From Halocaridina rubra (lineage: Eukaryota > Arthropoda > Malacostraca > Decapoda > Atyidae): 64,000 nt of DNA. This document shows positions 23,289 to 34,789 of the stretch, one piece after another. Below the pieces are notes generated by a model. It ran no database searches. It worked only from the letters and a program-made list of their open reading frames with translations, and was not told the origin of the DNA. The position numbers were made by a program, and so were the translations under genes. The first letter of the stretch is position 1. The number at the start of each line of letters is the position of its first letter. The stretch covers positions 25,001 through 89,000 of the forward strand of contig JAXCGZ010007697.1 of the NCBI GenBank assembly GCA_037179515.1, in the 5' to 3' direction.

Positions 23289-24619
23289 GAGCTGTATATG
23301 TGTGACAAGGTCTCTTGGTGTGTTACATGGCCTCGCCAGGTGAGAGATGCAATTTGAAACTCATCAGAGCAGAGATGGAAATAATACTGATAGAAAAGAG
23401 AAAGGGAAGGTACTTTCTGGGAAAGAACAAGAAAATCGAGATTAGAAGCAAGAATAGGGTCTCTAATTAGTCTGCTAATTATATCCTATCAAGGATATAA
23501 GTATAAGAAGAAGCATCCCAATTGAGTGGTACTATGCTAAGTAGAGATAGATACGATTTTTATAGATTTTTAGCACTTGAAAAGAGAAAATGTAATGTCG
23601 GAAACAATATTGAATTCCCAGTTTCTTAGATGAAGCTTTAAAAATTTGAATTATTATACATATCTTTGTTTTCGAAAACAAGAAGGTTATCAGGAGGATG
23701 AGAAGATAAAGATATAGACAAAAGCTTGTTCTTAGAGGCAATAAATTTATTTAATTGCGGGTGCCCAAACTAGACAATCTCCGTAAATCAGAATTAAAAT
23801 CTGAAGAAAGAGTAGTGCGAAATTGACTATGAGCAGTATATGAAGGTCACAGGGAGAAGGCAGAGGAACGGTAAAAGGTAAATCGTCGGCATAGGCGTGG
23901 TGAAGAAAGGAAGATGGGAACTGGAGAAGTTCATTGATAATGAGAATGAACAGAGTAGGAGAAAAAACAAAAGCCTGTGAAACTCAACTGGTAACTGGGA
24001 AGGAGCTAGAGGTTTCTCCTTCAACAACTACAGACATAAAACGGTCAGAGAGAAAACAGAGTCAGAACACAGAGAGAAGGAGTAAATCCAAATGCGGGAC
24101 ATTTGGTTAACAGACCCTTGTGCCACACTCTGTAAAAGCCTATAATATATCAAAGGCTACCTCATAGAATTCCCCATAGTTCTTCAGTAAAGATGGCATA
24201 CATGAGTGAGTGAGAACAGGAGGTCACCAGTGGATCTTGCCTTTCGGAAGCCATACGTTTGGTTAAAAATAAACGAATTAGATTCATGGTGTTGCAAGAA
24301 GTGAAAATTGAGTAAATTTTGAATACTTTAGCGTTAGCAGAGATTAGAGCAGTTGGTAGGTAGTTGGAAGAAATAGAATGATAGCCCTTCTAAGGAGCTG
24401 GCTGAACTAGAGTGTGATTCCAAGATGAAAGATAGATACTTATTGAGAGAATGAGGAGAAAAAGACGGCAAAGCACGGGAGCCAGTACATCTACAAACTC
24501 CTTAAAGAATCTTGCAGGAGTACCATCAGATCTGGATGCCTTATTTGTCTTTAATACTCGGTTTATTTTACTCTTTTTTTTATTCTGTTTATATTGTCAT
24601 TAGTATATATTGCTTGATG
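23289..24619 (-). pseudogene. Nimb/I-like non-LTR reverse transcriptase remnant
   Basis: A minus-strand RT in several frames. From high to low coordinates: KASRSDGTPARFFKEF (finger motif, about 24535), SNYLPTALISANAKVF (about 24370), MASERQDPLVTSCSHS, VFSPTLFILIINELLQ and HHAYADDLPF (catalytic box, about 23900), then KLGIQYCFRHYIFSF and a C-terminus ending HIYSSKL near 23290. This order matches a Jockey/I-group RT common in crustacean genomes, from memory of the family. Many stops are present. The BEL/Pao element is inserted just above it at 24620. Confidence 0.72.
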
Positions 24620-24624
24620 ATATG
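24620..24624. repeat. BEL/Pao target-site duplication, left
   Basis: ATATG, identical to 31385-31389. It immediately precedes the terminal TGTGGTGA of the LTR. Confidence 0.88.
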
Positions 24625-25565
24625 TGTGGTGACTATTCCCAGAATGTCTGCTTTCACCTGGTCAATGAATAGTCTACTCTCAGTTTTTTGCAGGCTACCG
24701 TACATAAAAATATTTACTCCACCAACTTCAAATAAAGTTGGGCTAAAACTTACTGGCTTATAATTAAATATAACAGACAAACTGTACGGTACTAAAGGGA
24801 AGGGCATGAGTTACATTTGCTTAATAGTTAGTGGAGAACTCCCACTGGTTAATAACACAAGTATGCTAAATAATATTAACTGAACACTGCATAAATCCAG
24901 GCTTATTGAAAGACTCATCGATAAAATATAAAAATATATTGAAAAAAATAATATTATAATGGAGAGCAATATTTCAGCTTAAAAGAAAAGGATAAATTTT
25001 CCTTTAGTTTAGGCGGCAATAAGGTAAATTTTACAAAAATAACAAAGAGTTATAGCTCCAGGCACGACTGCTAGACACATCAACACAAACACTTAATATC
25101 GAAATAATGGTTGTTCAAAATCCAAGAACTATATACAATATTGAAACACAGTCACTGCTTGACAAATTTGACAGCACTAGTCAAAGGGGCGAAATAGGAG
25201 GCTCATAAATTTACACGAATTTTACGAGTCTCTAAGAATAGCTCATCACCTGGTGCCGTCCTCAGAGAGAGTCCTCGTCCGTTCTGTAAACAAATCAGAC
25301 GAGCAATACATTCTAAAATAAAAGGATATATTTTTATCATATTTTACATAATTAAGGATTTTCTAAGATTTAGATTAATTTTACAAACAAATCCCATTTA
25401 TTCATGAGAAAATGATGAAATTAATGACAAAATAAATAATTGTTATAATATAGTCTTTCAAACGAATATATACATGTAGGCTGATGCAATGCTAATTATG
25501 GTATTACAATAAAACACACACAAGGTATAGCTAATGAAACTGTGTGTGATAGACAGATCACCACA
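24625..25565 (-). repeat. BEL/Pao LTR (3' LTR of the minus-strand element)
   Basis: 941 bp, starting TGTGGTGACT and ending TCACCACA on the plus strand, i.e. inverted TGTGGTGA termini. It matches 30436-31384 with scattered substitutions and small indels (941 against 949 bp). No TATA or poly(A) site was assigned. Confidence 0.93.
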
Positions 25566-25582
25566 CTCTCCCCCCAAAAAGG
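25566..25582 (-). other. BEL/Pao polypurine tract
   Basis: On the minus strand the bases just before the 3' LTR read TTTTTGGGGGGAGAG, the expected purine-rich primer for plus-strand DNA synthesis. Confidence 0.75.
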
Positions 25583-25664
25583 ATAGGAAGCTAAATAAAT
25601 CACATGTACAAACATAATAAAGTGTAGAACAAAAACAGAAAAATTTAAAGGCATCATTTACAAC

Positions 25665-26762
25665 CTATCCTACTCCAACTAAGTTGAAGGGTCTAACAAA
25701 TCTGACTCTTTCCTCTGGTAAAGGAGGGGGACCTGGTTGAGAGATCGTCTTGCCAACTGCGTTTTTACACAAAATACATGGTTTTAATATTTTCTTCCCA
25801 ATAACTCTACCTTTAGAGATCCAAAGCTGTTTCCTAAGTCCTGACAACATTTGTCCTAATCCACAATGATGATGTTGAATATGATAATGAACTATTATAA
25901 GTTTGGTCAATGGATGTTTGGCAGGTAAGTAAATTGGAAATTGTGCTTCAGGAGATAGATCTGAATTCTGTAATCTACTGCCACAACAAATTAACTGATC
26001 TTCGTTCAAATGTAAATCTAATTGTTTGACTAAATTGATGAGTTCTGAAGCTGGTTTAGCACTTTGCTCAGGTCGTTTCAAAAATGCAAATAAAGTAGGA
26101 AAACTTTGTAACTGGGCTAATCTAATACAAGCATGAAGAGTATTCAACCTGAACTTGTCGTGGAAATAATGATTACAGAACTGCTTTACATATGACATGA
26201 TTCTCATAACTTTAGTAAGAGATGAATATTTACTCATCTCAAAATGAGGAAGTACGGGTTCATGAACATTAGGTTTTGTTAAAATCTCATACACTACTGT
26301 AGAATTAACAATGAACTCTTTCTGTTGTGGATATTCTGATGGATTAAGCAAAAATGAAGGTCCATGTCTCCACATGACATTGCTATTCAACTTTGATACA
26401 CTAACACCTCTGGTCAATATATCTGCAGGATTCTCTCTAGAAGGGACATGTAAAATGTCCAAATCAAACTTAGATTGCAAATCGCGAATTTCACACACTC
26501 TGTTTCTCACAAAAACATCTGATGATGAATCATGATACACCCAATTAATGGCAACTTCACTGTCACACCATATAGTGCAACCTTTGAATGCTAATTTCTC
26601 ATTAGACAAGAGTGTCTGAGCCAATGCTGAGGCTAAAGTAAGTGAGAGTAACTCTAACTTAGGAATGGTGAGTGGAGGATTTGGTGATACTCTTACTTTA
26701 CTCATAATGATATCACTAGATTTGCCTCTTAATTCCACAGCATATGCAACTAATCCATAAGC
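25665..26762 (-). pseudogene. BEL/Pao pol, RNase H and N-terminal integrase
   Basis: The open frame follows the stop at 26763-26765 and continues VAYGLVAYAVELRGK (BEL RNase H), LPKLELLSLTLASALA-type sequence (TIPKLELLSLTLA), TIWCDSEVAINWV (RNase H Asp) and ENPADILTRGV. An integrase zinc-binding part follows with HYHIQHHHCGLGQ and CILCKNAVGKTISQPGP. It ends PFNLVGVG-stop, precisely where the integrase core would begin. Only about 100 bp separate this point from the LTR, so the DDE core was lost by deletion. Confidence 0.88.
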
Positions 26763-26765
26763 TAC

Positions 26766-29483
26766 TTAAGATGAATCACAAAATATGTGTAAATCTGATA
26801 CACCAGGGACAATTACAAATCTAGGATATTGAATGGTTGACATCTGATTCAAATCTCTGCAAATAACTGAAAATTCTTGTACTAAAGGTTCTGGCAAAGG
26901 TTCATCCCAAGAACACTTACTTCTCCATAATTTTGAAATTAATAACTTTCCCTTGATCAAGAGTGGTGATAACAATCCTAAAGGATCAAATACACTAGCA
27001 ATTACAGATACAACTGATCTCTTGATGATTTGATGATGCACACACTCCTCCTTGCACACTTTCTTACTGGAGTACAATTTGATTTCATCGTTTACAACAT
27101 TCCAAGAAATTCCTAAAACATTTACATTATTCAGATCCAATTGGTCATGATTAACACCTACTTCATCATTAAATTTTACATCATTACTCACCCAACCTTG
27201 TAATGGCATAGAGGCTTCAGCTAAAATAGAATTTACTATGGGATACTCTGTTTTTAACTGTTCAGAGTCTGAATAGGTACAAACAAAGTTATCTACATAG
27301 AAATGAGAGATCAGAGACTTAGCTACTGGATGTGAATGTGTCTCCAAGTGATATGTGAGTGTTTTCTGAAGCGAAAAGGGAGATGATGTTGTACCAAAGA
27401 GTACTACTTTAAATCTATAGGTAACTACCTTCTGAAGTGTTTCATCCTCGAACCACAAGAATCTACAGAAATCTCTGCAGTTTGGCAAAATACCTATACA
27501 TAGGAAGGCTTTGGAAATGTCTGATACAGCAGCTATAGGGTTAGTACGAAATTCAATGAGTGAATCAACAAGTTTATGGGTTAGGCTTGGGCCTGTTAGT
27601 AAATAATCATTCAGACTCTTGGATTTTGAATCAGCTCTACTAGAAGCATTAAACACTACTCTAATAGGAGTGGTAGGAGAATTCTTGTAGACTGGATGAT
27701 GAGGCAAGTAATGAGTCAACCCATCTGTAACTGAAGGGTTATCAATTTTCTCAATGAATCCCAATTCAATGTACTCATTAAAAATCTCTGAGTATTGTCC
27801 ATATAGTTCTGGATGAGTTGCAAAGGATTTAGCTAGTGACATGAGCTGACCATAAGCTCTTCTATAGTTAGTTGCTGGTCTCTCAGTGCCCTTAAAGGGT
27901 AATTCCACAAAATACTGATTGTCTGCCTTCTGGCAAGTGGACTCAAAATAACTCACTGATTGTACTTCCTCAGGTGTTAAAGTTTCATTCTTAATACCAA
28001 TAACATCTAAATTCCAAAGGTTCTGAACTTTGGACTCAAGGGTTTGTACTCCTACACGAGCACAAAGCACATGTTGCCCATTAACTGTGTTAATTGACTG
28101 AGAACTAGCTGCCCACTTTGGCATAGGTCCAAAGATAATCGAACCTGCTGGACTAGACAAAAGTGTAATTCCGGAATAGAAAGTACGGTTGGTTACAAAT
28201 CTAGAATAGTAATCTGCACCAATTACCATACCTATGTCACTAATCACATCAGAATCAATGTTACTATCGGCAAGTTTGATCCCATTTTTTGTGAGTGTTT
28301 CTGCAACACTAGCAATGCCAGGTACATATAACGTAGTGTTAACCTTATCACAGACGACAGCATAAATCGGAATACGTTGTGTACCAATGCGTACTACAAC
28401 ACGAACGACGTCACACAAAATGTTTTCGGCTTGATTACCAAATGAAGTCAGTTTGAGTGAGATATGAAACACTGGATTGAGTTTAAGGCACATTACTACT
28501 GCAGAATGAATGGAAGACAGTTGAGCACCGATATCTAAAAACATCCTAACTGTTTCACGTACCCCAACACCAGAAATCTTAACAATTGCTGTAGGAAGTG
28601 CTACTGAACGAAGTGGAACCTTATTAGTCTGGACATCTGTTTGAACAGAATTAACGACACTGTCATCTCTTCCTGACAGGATTCTAAACTTATCATCCAC
28701 TACTACTTGATTAGTGGGAATGTTACTGTTAAGGTTAGTTCCATTATTAATAACTGTTGGGGCATTAGACGCAACTGACACTTGATTAACTGCAGTACTA
28801 CGGTTGGTTAGTTTCATGCAGAGAAAGGTATGATGTTTGCCATTACAATTTCTACACTCAGCCGTCTCTCTACACTGTGAGGCTCTATGGCCTTTCTGCA
28901 TACACACGAAACATAGTTCTAACTCTCTAACTCTGTTCTTCCTGGCTTCATGAGTTGCGTAATTAGAACAAAACTTAGTATTATGAATATCCTTACAAAA
29001 GAGACAAGGTTTGTTCCAAGTACTTGAATTGCTAGATGACGAATTAGACTTATTTTGAGTCTGGGACACAACTACTTGTTTAGGTGCTGTACTAAACCTA
29101 TGATTAGAATTTGTACTAGAATTCTGACTAGTTACTACTTTAGTTTTGGAATGTGCATCAGAATGTGAACCTTGCTTATTCCTAGACTGATCAGAGAGAA
29201 TACGAGAACATTCCATGACCTTGATAAGGTGTCCAATACCATCCTTCAATTGTGTAATAGTCAAAGTATAAGTACTGTACTTATTAAAAAGGTACTCTAA
29301 AGTTTTTGGACTAAGTTTCTTAGCAATTATGTCTTTTATTAGGTAGTCATCACAAGGTAGTTGGGTTACACCCTCTATTTGCATCAACAAACGTTGAAAT
29401 GTTAAGTGAAATTCAGTCAACTCAGTTAAATTATGTTCAGGGGGTTTGATGCTCATCAAATCTAAATGTAATTGTTGCAACAA
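26766..29483 (-). pseudogene. BEL/Pao gag C-terminus, protease and reverse transcriptase
   Basis: A 905-codon frame whose nominal start is not a real ATG; it is the continuation of gag after a frameshift. Residues about 160-222 hold clustered Cys/His zinc knuckles (CLFCKDIHNTKFC, CFVCMQKGHRASQC, CRNCNGKHHTFLC). The protease active site at about 316-325 reads LDIGAQ, with Ile where Ser or Thr is expected. RT spans about 590-830, with AAVSDISKAF (catalytic Asp) and HFYVDNFVCTYSD (YVDN box). The frame ends HIFCDSS-stop inside RNase H. Gag coats RNA, protease matures the polyprotein and RT makes cDNA. Confidence 0.92.
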
Positions 29484-29487
29484 AAGG

Positions 29488-30087
29488 TCATTGTCGGCAA
29501 ATGTAATTACTACTAGTTATGGGAAGACCTTCAATGGATCTATAAGCTTTACCTCTCAAATAAGATCTGAGCATGCTAAATTTCAATACTGGGTCAATGT
29601 CTTGATGACTATCAATTAAACTACTAAAGGAATCCCACAAACAATTCCACTGACTCAACTGACCATCAAATTCAGGAATCTTAATCTCAGGCAACTTAGG
29701 GTGTGGAAGGGGTCTAGCAGGTACTACTGTCTGACTAGGAGCTTGACTAGTTGTAGCTTGTGCTTGACTACCAAAGGACAAATGATCATCTATAGCTGAC
29801 TTAATTTGTATGAGCACTTTATAGGCATTACGTTTCAGAGTTCTGTGCTCTCTAGAAACTTGGCTAAACTGGGTACTATCAATAGCATCTTGACTAGCAG
29901 TCCAATGTACATCAATGGACGCATACAGCTTTGTAAGTTCTGCTTCTGAAAACTGTAATGACAGTAAGGATGGTGGAGGAGACGTTTTAAGGTAATGTTC
30001 TATAGAACTGAGCATATCTATCAGATCGTCGGTTACAACCTTGTAAAGTTCAAATGCTTTACTTTCATCAATTGATGGTAAAGACAT
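29488..30087 (-). pseudogene. BEL/Pao gag N-terminal part
   Basis: 199 codons starting at a good ATG (30087) about 320 bp inside the PBS. The product is helical and acidic, without signal peptide or membrane segments. It includes LPEIKIPEFDGQLSQWNCLW and KFSMLRSYLRGKAYRSIEGL, hallmark phrases of BEL/Pao gag. The frame ends at 29488 and the homologous reading continues one frame away at 29483, so a single-base indel near 29490 splits gag. Confidence 0.9.
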
Positions 30088-30404
30088 CTTGCTGGATTAA
30101 TCTTTACCTTATACAAATCACAATAATTTTGGCTAGGTGGCCAAAATAAACTAATACCAAAATTCACTAGGATTATAATATTTATATCCTAGGTACACTT
30201 GATTACACACGCATGTATTCAAATAGCTAATCTAAACCTTCCCTTGGACTAAAGAATTCGACATCAGCAGTGATATCACAAAAAATATGCCATGGATTTA
30301 TGCGCAGTTATTTAATATCAAAGTTCAAAAACAATACGAAAGGTAGCTTATTCAAATTTCATTCAGTAAATGTAGTAAAGTATGCTAGCTAGGCTAGGCA
30401 CCAT

Positions 30405-30420
30405 CCGGTTCGAAGGACCA
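30405..30420 (-). other. BEL/Pao primer-binding site
   Basis: The minus strand reads TGGTCCTTCGAACCGG, the complement of a tRNA 3' end (CCGGTTCGAAGGACCA, including the TTCGAA T-loop and terminal CCA). It lies 15 nt inside the 5' LTR end at 30436. I do not assign the tRNA species. Confidence 0.8.
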
Positions 30421-30435
30421 GAAAAAACTAGAATA

Positions 30436-31384
30436 TGTGGTGACTATTCCCAGAATGCCTGCTTTCACCTGGTCAATGAATAGTCTGCCTCTCAGTTTTT
30501 TGCAGGCTACCGTACACAAAAATATTTACTCCACCAACTTCAAATAAAGTTGGGCTAAAACTTACTGGCTTATAATTAAATATAACAGACAAACTGTACG
30601 GTACTAAAGGGGAAGGGCATGAGTTACGTTTGCTTAATAGTTAGTGGAGAACTCCCACTGGTTAATAACACAAATACACTAAATAATATTAACTGAACAC
30701 TGCATAAATCCAGGCTTAAATGAAAGACTCATCTATAAAATATAAAAATAAATATATTGAAAAAAATTAATATTATAATGGAGAGCAATATTTCAGCTTA
30801 AAAGAAAAGGATAACTTTTACTTTAGTTTAGGCGGCAATAAGGTAAATTTTACAAAAATAACAAAGAGTTATAGCTCCAGGCACGACTGCTATACACATC
30901 AAAACAAACACTTAATATCGAAATAATAACTGTTCAAAATCCAAGAACTATATACAATATTGAAACACAGTCACTGCTTGACAAATTCGACAGCACTAGT
31001 CAAAGGGGCGAAATGGGAGGCTCATAAATTTACACGAATTTTACGAATCTCTAACAATAGCTCATCACCTGGTGCCATCCTCAGAGAGAGTCCTCGTCCA
31101 TTCTGTAAACAAATCAGACGAGCATCACATTCTAAAATAAAAGGATATATTTTTATCATATTTTACATAATTAAGGATTTTCTAAGATTTAGATTAACTT
31201 TACAAACAAATCCCATTTATTCATGAGAAAATAATGAAATTAATGACAAAATAAATGATTGTTATAATATAGTCTTTCAAACGAATATATACATGTAGGC
31301 TGATGCAATGCTAATTATGGTATTACAATAAAACACACACAAGGTATAGCTAATGAAACTGTGTGTGATAGACAGATCACCACA
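30436..31384 (-). repeat. BEL/Pao LTR (5' LTR of the minus-strand element)
   Basis: 949 bp with the same TGTGGTGA...TCACCACA ends as the LTR at 24625-25565. Differences between the two are scattered single bases and short indels, suggesting moderate age. It is followed by the right TSD. Confidence 0.93.
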
Positions 31385-31389
31385 ATATG
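31385..31389. repeat. BEL/Pao target-site duplication, right
   Basis: ATATG, identical to 24620-24624. Confidence 0.88.
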
Positions 31390-32439
31390 TTTTCCTAAGA
31401 ACTGCAAAATTTGTGTTTATTTGGTGGGAATGACACATTATGTAATGCTTTAGAAGCACTTCATTATGCAAGATTCTCTGTAAAAGAAACCTTTGTGTTT
31501 CATTAATATTAATGTTTAGTTACGTTATTTAGTTAGGTACTATTCAATAGCATATGCACTCGCTATCATATGCAACCTATTAAATTAAATATCTTAATTT
31601 GGAATAGCCTAATATGCAGTTTTGAAAAATTTTTCCTGTTATCTATGGGTACATAGGCCAATATTTTCTTAATCACTGGGCATGTCATTACGATTAGTCT
31701 TGTGATTCAACAACAAAAAATAATAAATAAAATAAAAAAATAAATATTTCGGGTTGCAGAGATATTAATTATATGAAAGAATCAGGGTGTTCTACAGGTA
31801 TTCAAATGATTTATCTTGAGGGGAACGACTCATATCTCACTGTTATGCCATAGTATAGTTTGTAGATCTGTTACTTCTCAACTGTGAAAACGTGCAACTA
31901 AATACTAATCAGTGATAGTTTTTTTACTCTGGATTTTACGTGAGTTAAGAATATTTAATGCCTTTTTGTATTTTACAGTAGCAAATATTCACAATTCTTT
32001 TCATGAAGGAGTTCCTACTTTACACTAATTATAATCAAACAACATTTTACATATCCTAAATGGTAAAAAAAAAAATAAAAAAAATAAGCTATAGAAGATT
32101 ATCGGAGAAGTTCCCAATCTTACCCTTGCACTTTAAAACTGTCACAGTTATTATAAATGATTAACTGACATTTGGCCTTTCATAAATTTGTCACCTAAGA
32201 AACTAATATCAAAACTTGGCTCACTGACATTTGATTTATATTTCCGGAGTCAGTAAATAAAAAAAAATCGTGCAAGGTCTCCCTATTCGTGTCTGCATTA
32301 TTCATGGGTGAGTGAGTGTCTTGTCTTTATCTCATACTGATTTATGCAAAGAACATTAATTTGCTAAGGAATTCCAATTGTCCTGCATCTTAGGGTTGAA
32401 GCGAAAAGCATTTGCGTTTATAGTGCATGAAGAGTCTTT
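31390..32439. other. Unassigned DNA
   Basis: AT-rich sequence without a recognisable domain or repeat. It may include the upstream flank of the Nimb/I-like element that BEL/Pao entered, but no RT motif is visible here. Confidence 0.45.
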
Positions 32440-32935
32440 CGAGGCTCTGGGGAAAGATTCTGGAACCACTTCTCCACCTCCATTTTCTAATCCTCGTCTT
32501 CTTCCTCAACGACCTCATATAATAAAACATCTTTTACCTCCACCTCTCCTCTCTCCTCCAACTCTACCTGCACCTTCACCTCCACTTTCTTAGTCCCCCT
32601 ACATCTCCTCCTTTTATTTCACCTCATAAACCTCCACTTCGTCTCCACCTCAAATTTCCCTCATACATCTCTTCCTCCTCCTTCTTATTCTCCTCCCCTT
32701 CCTCCATCATATGTTTCTTCAGAACTTGCTGCTCCTCCTCTTCCATCAAATATTTCTCCATGGCTTCCTCCTTCTCCTCCATTTCCTGTTCCTCTTCTGC
32801 TTCCTCGTCCATAACTTTCCTGAATTTCACCATTGTCTCTATCAAGAACTCTTTTTCCTTCACTTACACCTCTATGTTTTTCATCTCCAGCTTCACCTTC
32901 ACCTCTTTATCTATCATTACTTCCACCTTGTGGGA
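32440..32935. repeat. Polypyrimidine-rich low-complexity tract
   Basis: About 500 bp dominated on the plus strand by CTCC, CACCTCC and CTTCCTCC words. Reverse translation gives an artefactual Glu/Lys-rich ORF (32863-32624). Similar tracts with the same strand bias lie at 46720-47193 and 53516-54115. Confidence 0.8.
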
Positions 32936-33399
32936 AGGTTGTTAAGTTTCTGTTTTACTAAGGGGACTCAAAGTACTGAACTAGGTTAAGAGCTCACAAA
33001 CACACAGGACAGATATTACTATACTTGAACACCACACCCGGGCTACCACTACTCGGTTAAATGAAACTCAGAATTCAACTCTCTTTTAATTTTGGAAATG
33101 CAATGACACATAAAAAAGAACTGAATTAATTTTTGGAAAGCTGAAGCAAATTAGAATTTAAATTTATGAAATGCTGCCTCGAATCCTGGAGGTGGTGAGC
33201 ATGATTTTGATTCCAGGCACCACAGACGGATGTCAAAACTTTAGCCTCAACTCGACGATCACCTCTATCACACACGCAGAGTAGAATAGAGGACACTGCA
33301 ATTGCAAAAACGTAAACGACACACCGACAATAATGATAAAACCGAAGGCACAAGCACATAGATAATTAGTTTCCAATATTATTCTACTGGATGAAAATA
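32936..33399. other. Unassigned DNA
   Basis: No feature recognised. The ORF at 33126-33359 minus is short and has no motif. Confidence 0.4.
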
Positions 33400-33960
33400 T
33401 ATTGGTTAATCACAGCTAACCAAAAATATTTACGCTACTGTAAGAGCATACAAAACCGTTAATTATTTGCCAGCATTAGCGTAAAACAATTTATTCACAA
33501 TAAATGGAAAATAAGCGAGACAAATACAGTATGTATTCCTTAAATTGTGGGCAACCACAAATGTTGGCAATGTCAATTGGGCAAAATTACTTATTAACTA
33601 TTTGCAGTTTATATGGTAAAAACACATTATTTACGATAAAGGGAGAATCTACGAGATAAATCCAGTATTCATTCAGTTGTGGTTATCATGAAATATTTGC
33701 AATGCAAAAAGGGTAAAACCACCTTTTGAAGTATATGCAACTTATAACTCATAACACTATATCCTCAAAATATGAAGAATCAGCAAGATAAATACAGTAT
33801 GTATTCATTAAACTGTGGTTAACAAGAAACATTTCCAAAGCAAACAGGGTAAAATTACTTATTAATTATTTGTGGTTTATAGCATAAACCACTTTCGTTA
33901 AATTATTAATTATTTGCAATCTAAATAGTAAATCACTGTATTTACGAGTTTTGACATAAA
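33400..33960. repeat. Tandem repeat, ~135-bp unit, about four copies
   Basis: The words GATAAATACAGTATGTATTC (or close variants) recur at about 33513, 33650 and 33782. Each is followed by a CTGTGGTTAAC-like stretch and AAAATTACTTATTAATTATT. Spacing is about 132-137 bp. Outer copies are degraded. It is flanked by AT-rich unassigned DNA. Confidence 0.7.
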
Positions 33961-34510
33961 ACACTTCATTTAAGATGATAGAGAGAAGTGAAATGAAATT
34001 AGTAATCGTTAGGAAAAAGGGATAGATTTTTCCGTGGTAATAAGCAATCTTCTGAGGATGAGATATTAGTTTGGCACATTCAGTGAAAGAAATTTCTTAT
34101 CAATGTATATCGACGGTACTTTCCAGGTCAAGGAATTAAGTTTAGTAAAGAAGATTCCAGTTAGGTAATCTACAAAAGTTCGTTTTGCATGGGAATGGAA
34201 TCTGAGAAAATTTTCATAGGATTTGACCGGTAAAGGATTTGACCAGTAACGAAATTAAGCAGTTTTTTACATTTCCAATTTGCTTGACCAACGAGCTTTA
34301 CCATACTCTAGCTCTCACCTTGTTAGTGCCTGATGAATTCCTGTGAAGAAGCCACGTAAATAAGGTTTGAAGTAAGCTTGACTGCTGAGGCGAGATCTTG
34401 CCTTTGGGATGTTTGGCCGCCAAATGAGGATGATTCAGTGTCCCTCCTGGTGACGTCAACCGTAAGATATATATCCAGAGAAGTAACCTATTCATATAAT
34501 ATTCGAGGGC
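33961..34510. other. Unassigned DNA
   Basis: No repeat or coding feature recognised. It ends at the 3' terminus of the Jockey-superfamily element. Confidence 0.4.
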
Positions 34511-34789
34511 TACTGTAGTCATTGTCATAGATTGATTGATTGTCATAGATTTTATTGCCAAATATTTAGTATACATACAGGAATAGATATGTACATAATA
34601 TTCAGAGGCACTAGCCTGCTGAGCAAGAGCTCCTTGGGAGGCAGTTTAATATACATTTCACATAATTTAAAGTATGACGGCAATAGTTAACAAAAGCTCC
34701 AATATAGCAATCTCATACTTATCTTGTAATAATACAAAACAGTAGCCTGACCTTAACCTGGACATAGTGATACACCAATACTGTATTAA

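Larger units (their letters stand above)
24625..31384 (-). mobile_element. BEL/Pao LTR retrotransposon, complete ends, deleted integrase core
   Basis: A 6,760-bp minus-strand element with two highly similar LTRs (24625-25565 and 30436-31384), a 5-bp TSD ATATG, a PBS, a polypurine tract, gag with zinc knuckles, protease, RT and RNase H. The order protease-RT-RNase H-integrase and the PVYKNSPTTPIRVVFNAS-type RT entry are characteristic of BEL/Pao. The coding region is broken by one frameshift (about 29490) and one stop (26763-26765). The integrase stops after PFNLVGVG near 25665, so the catalytic core has been deleted. It cannot transpose on its own. Confidence 0.93.

Noticed and set aside
32624..32863. 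Glu/Lys-rich minus-strand ORF
   Set aside because: Low-complexity product of the polypyrimidine tract; no conserved domain.
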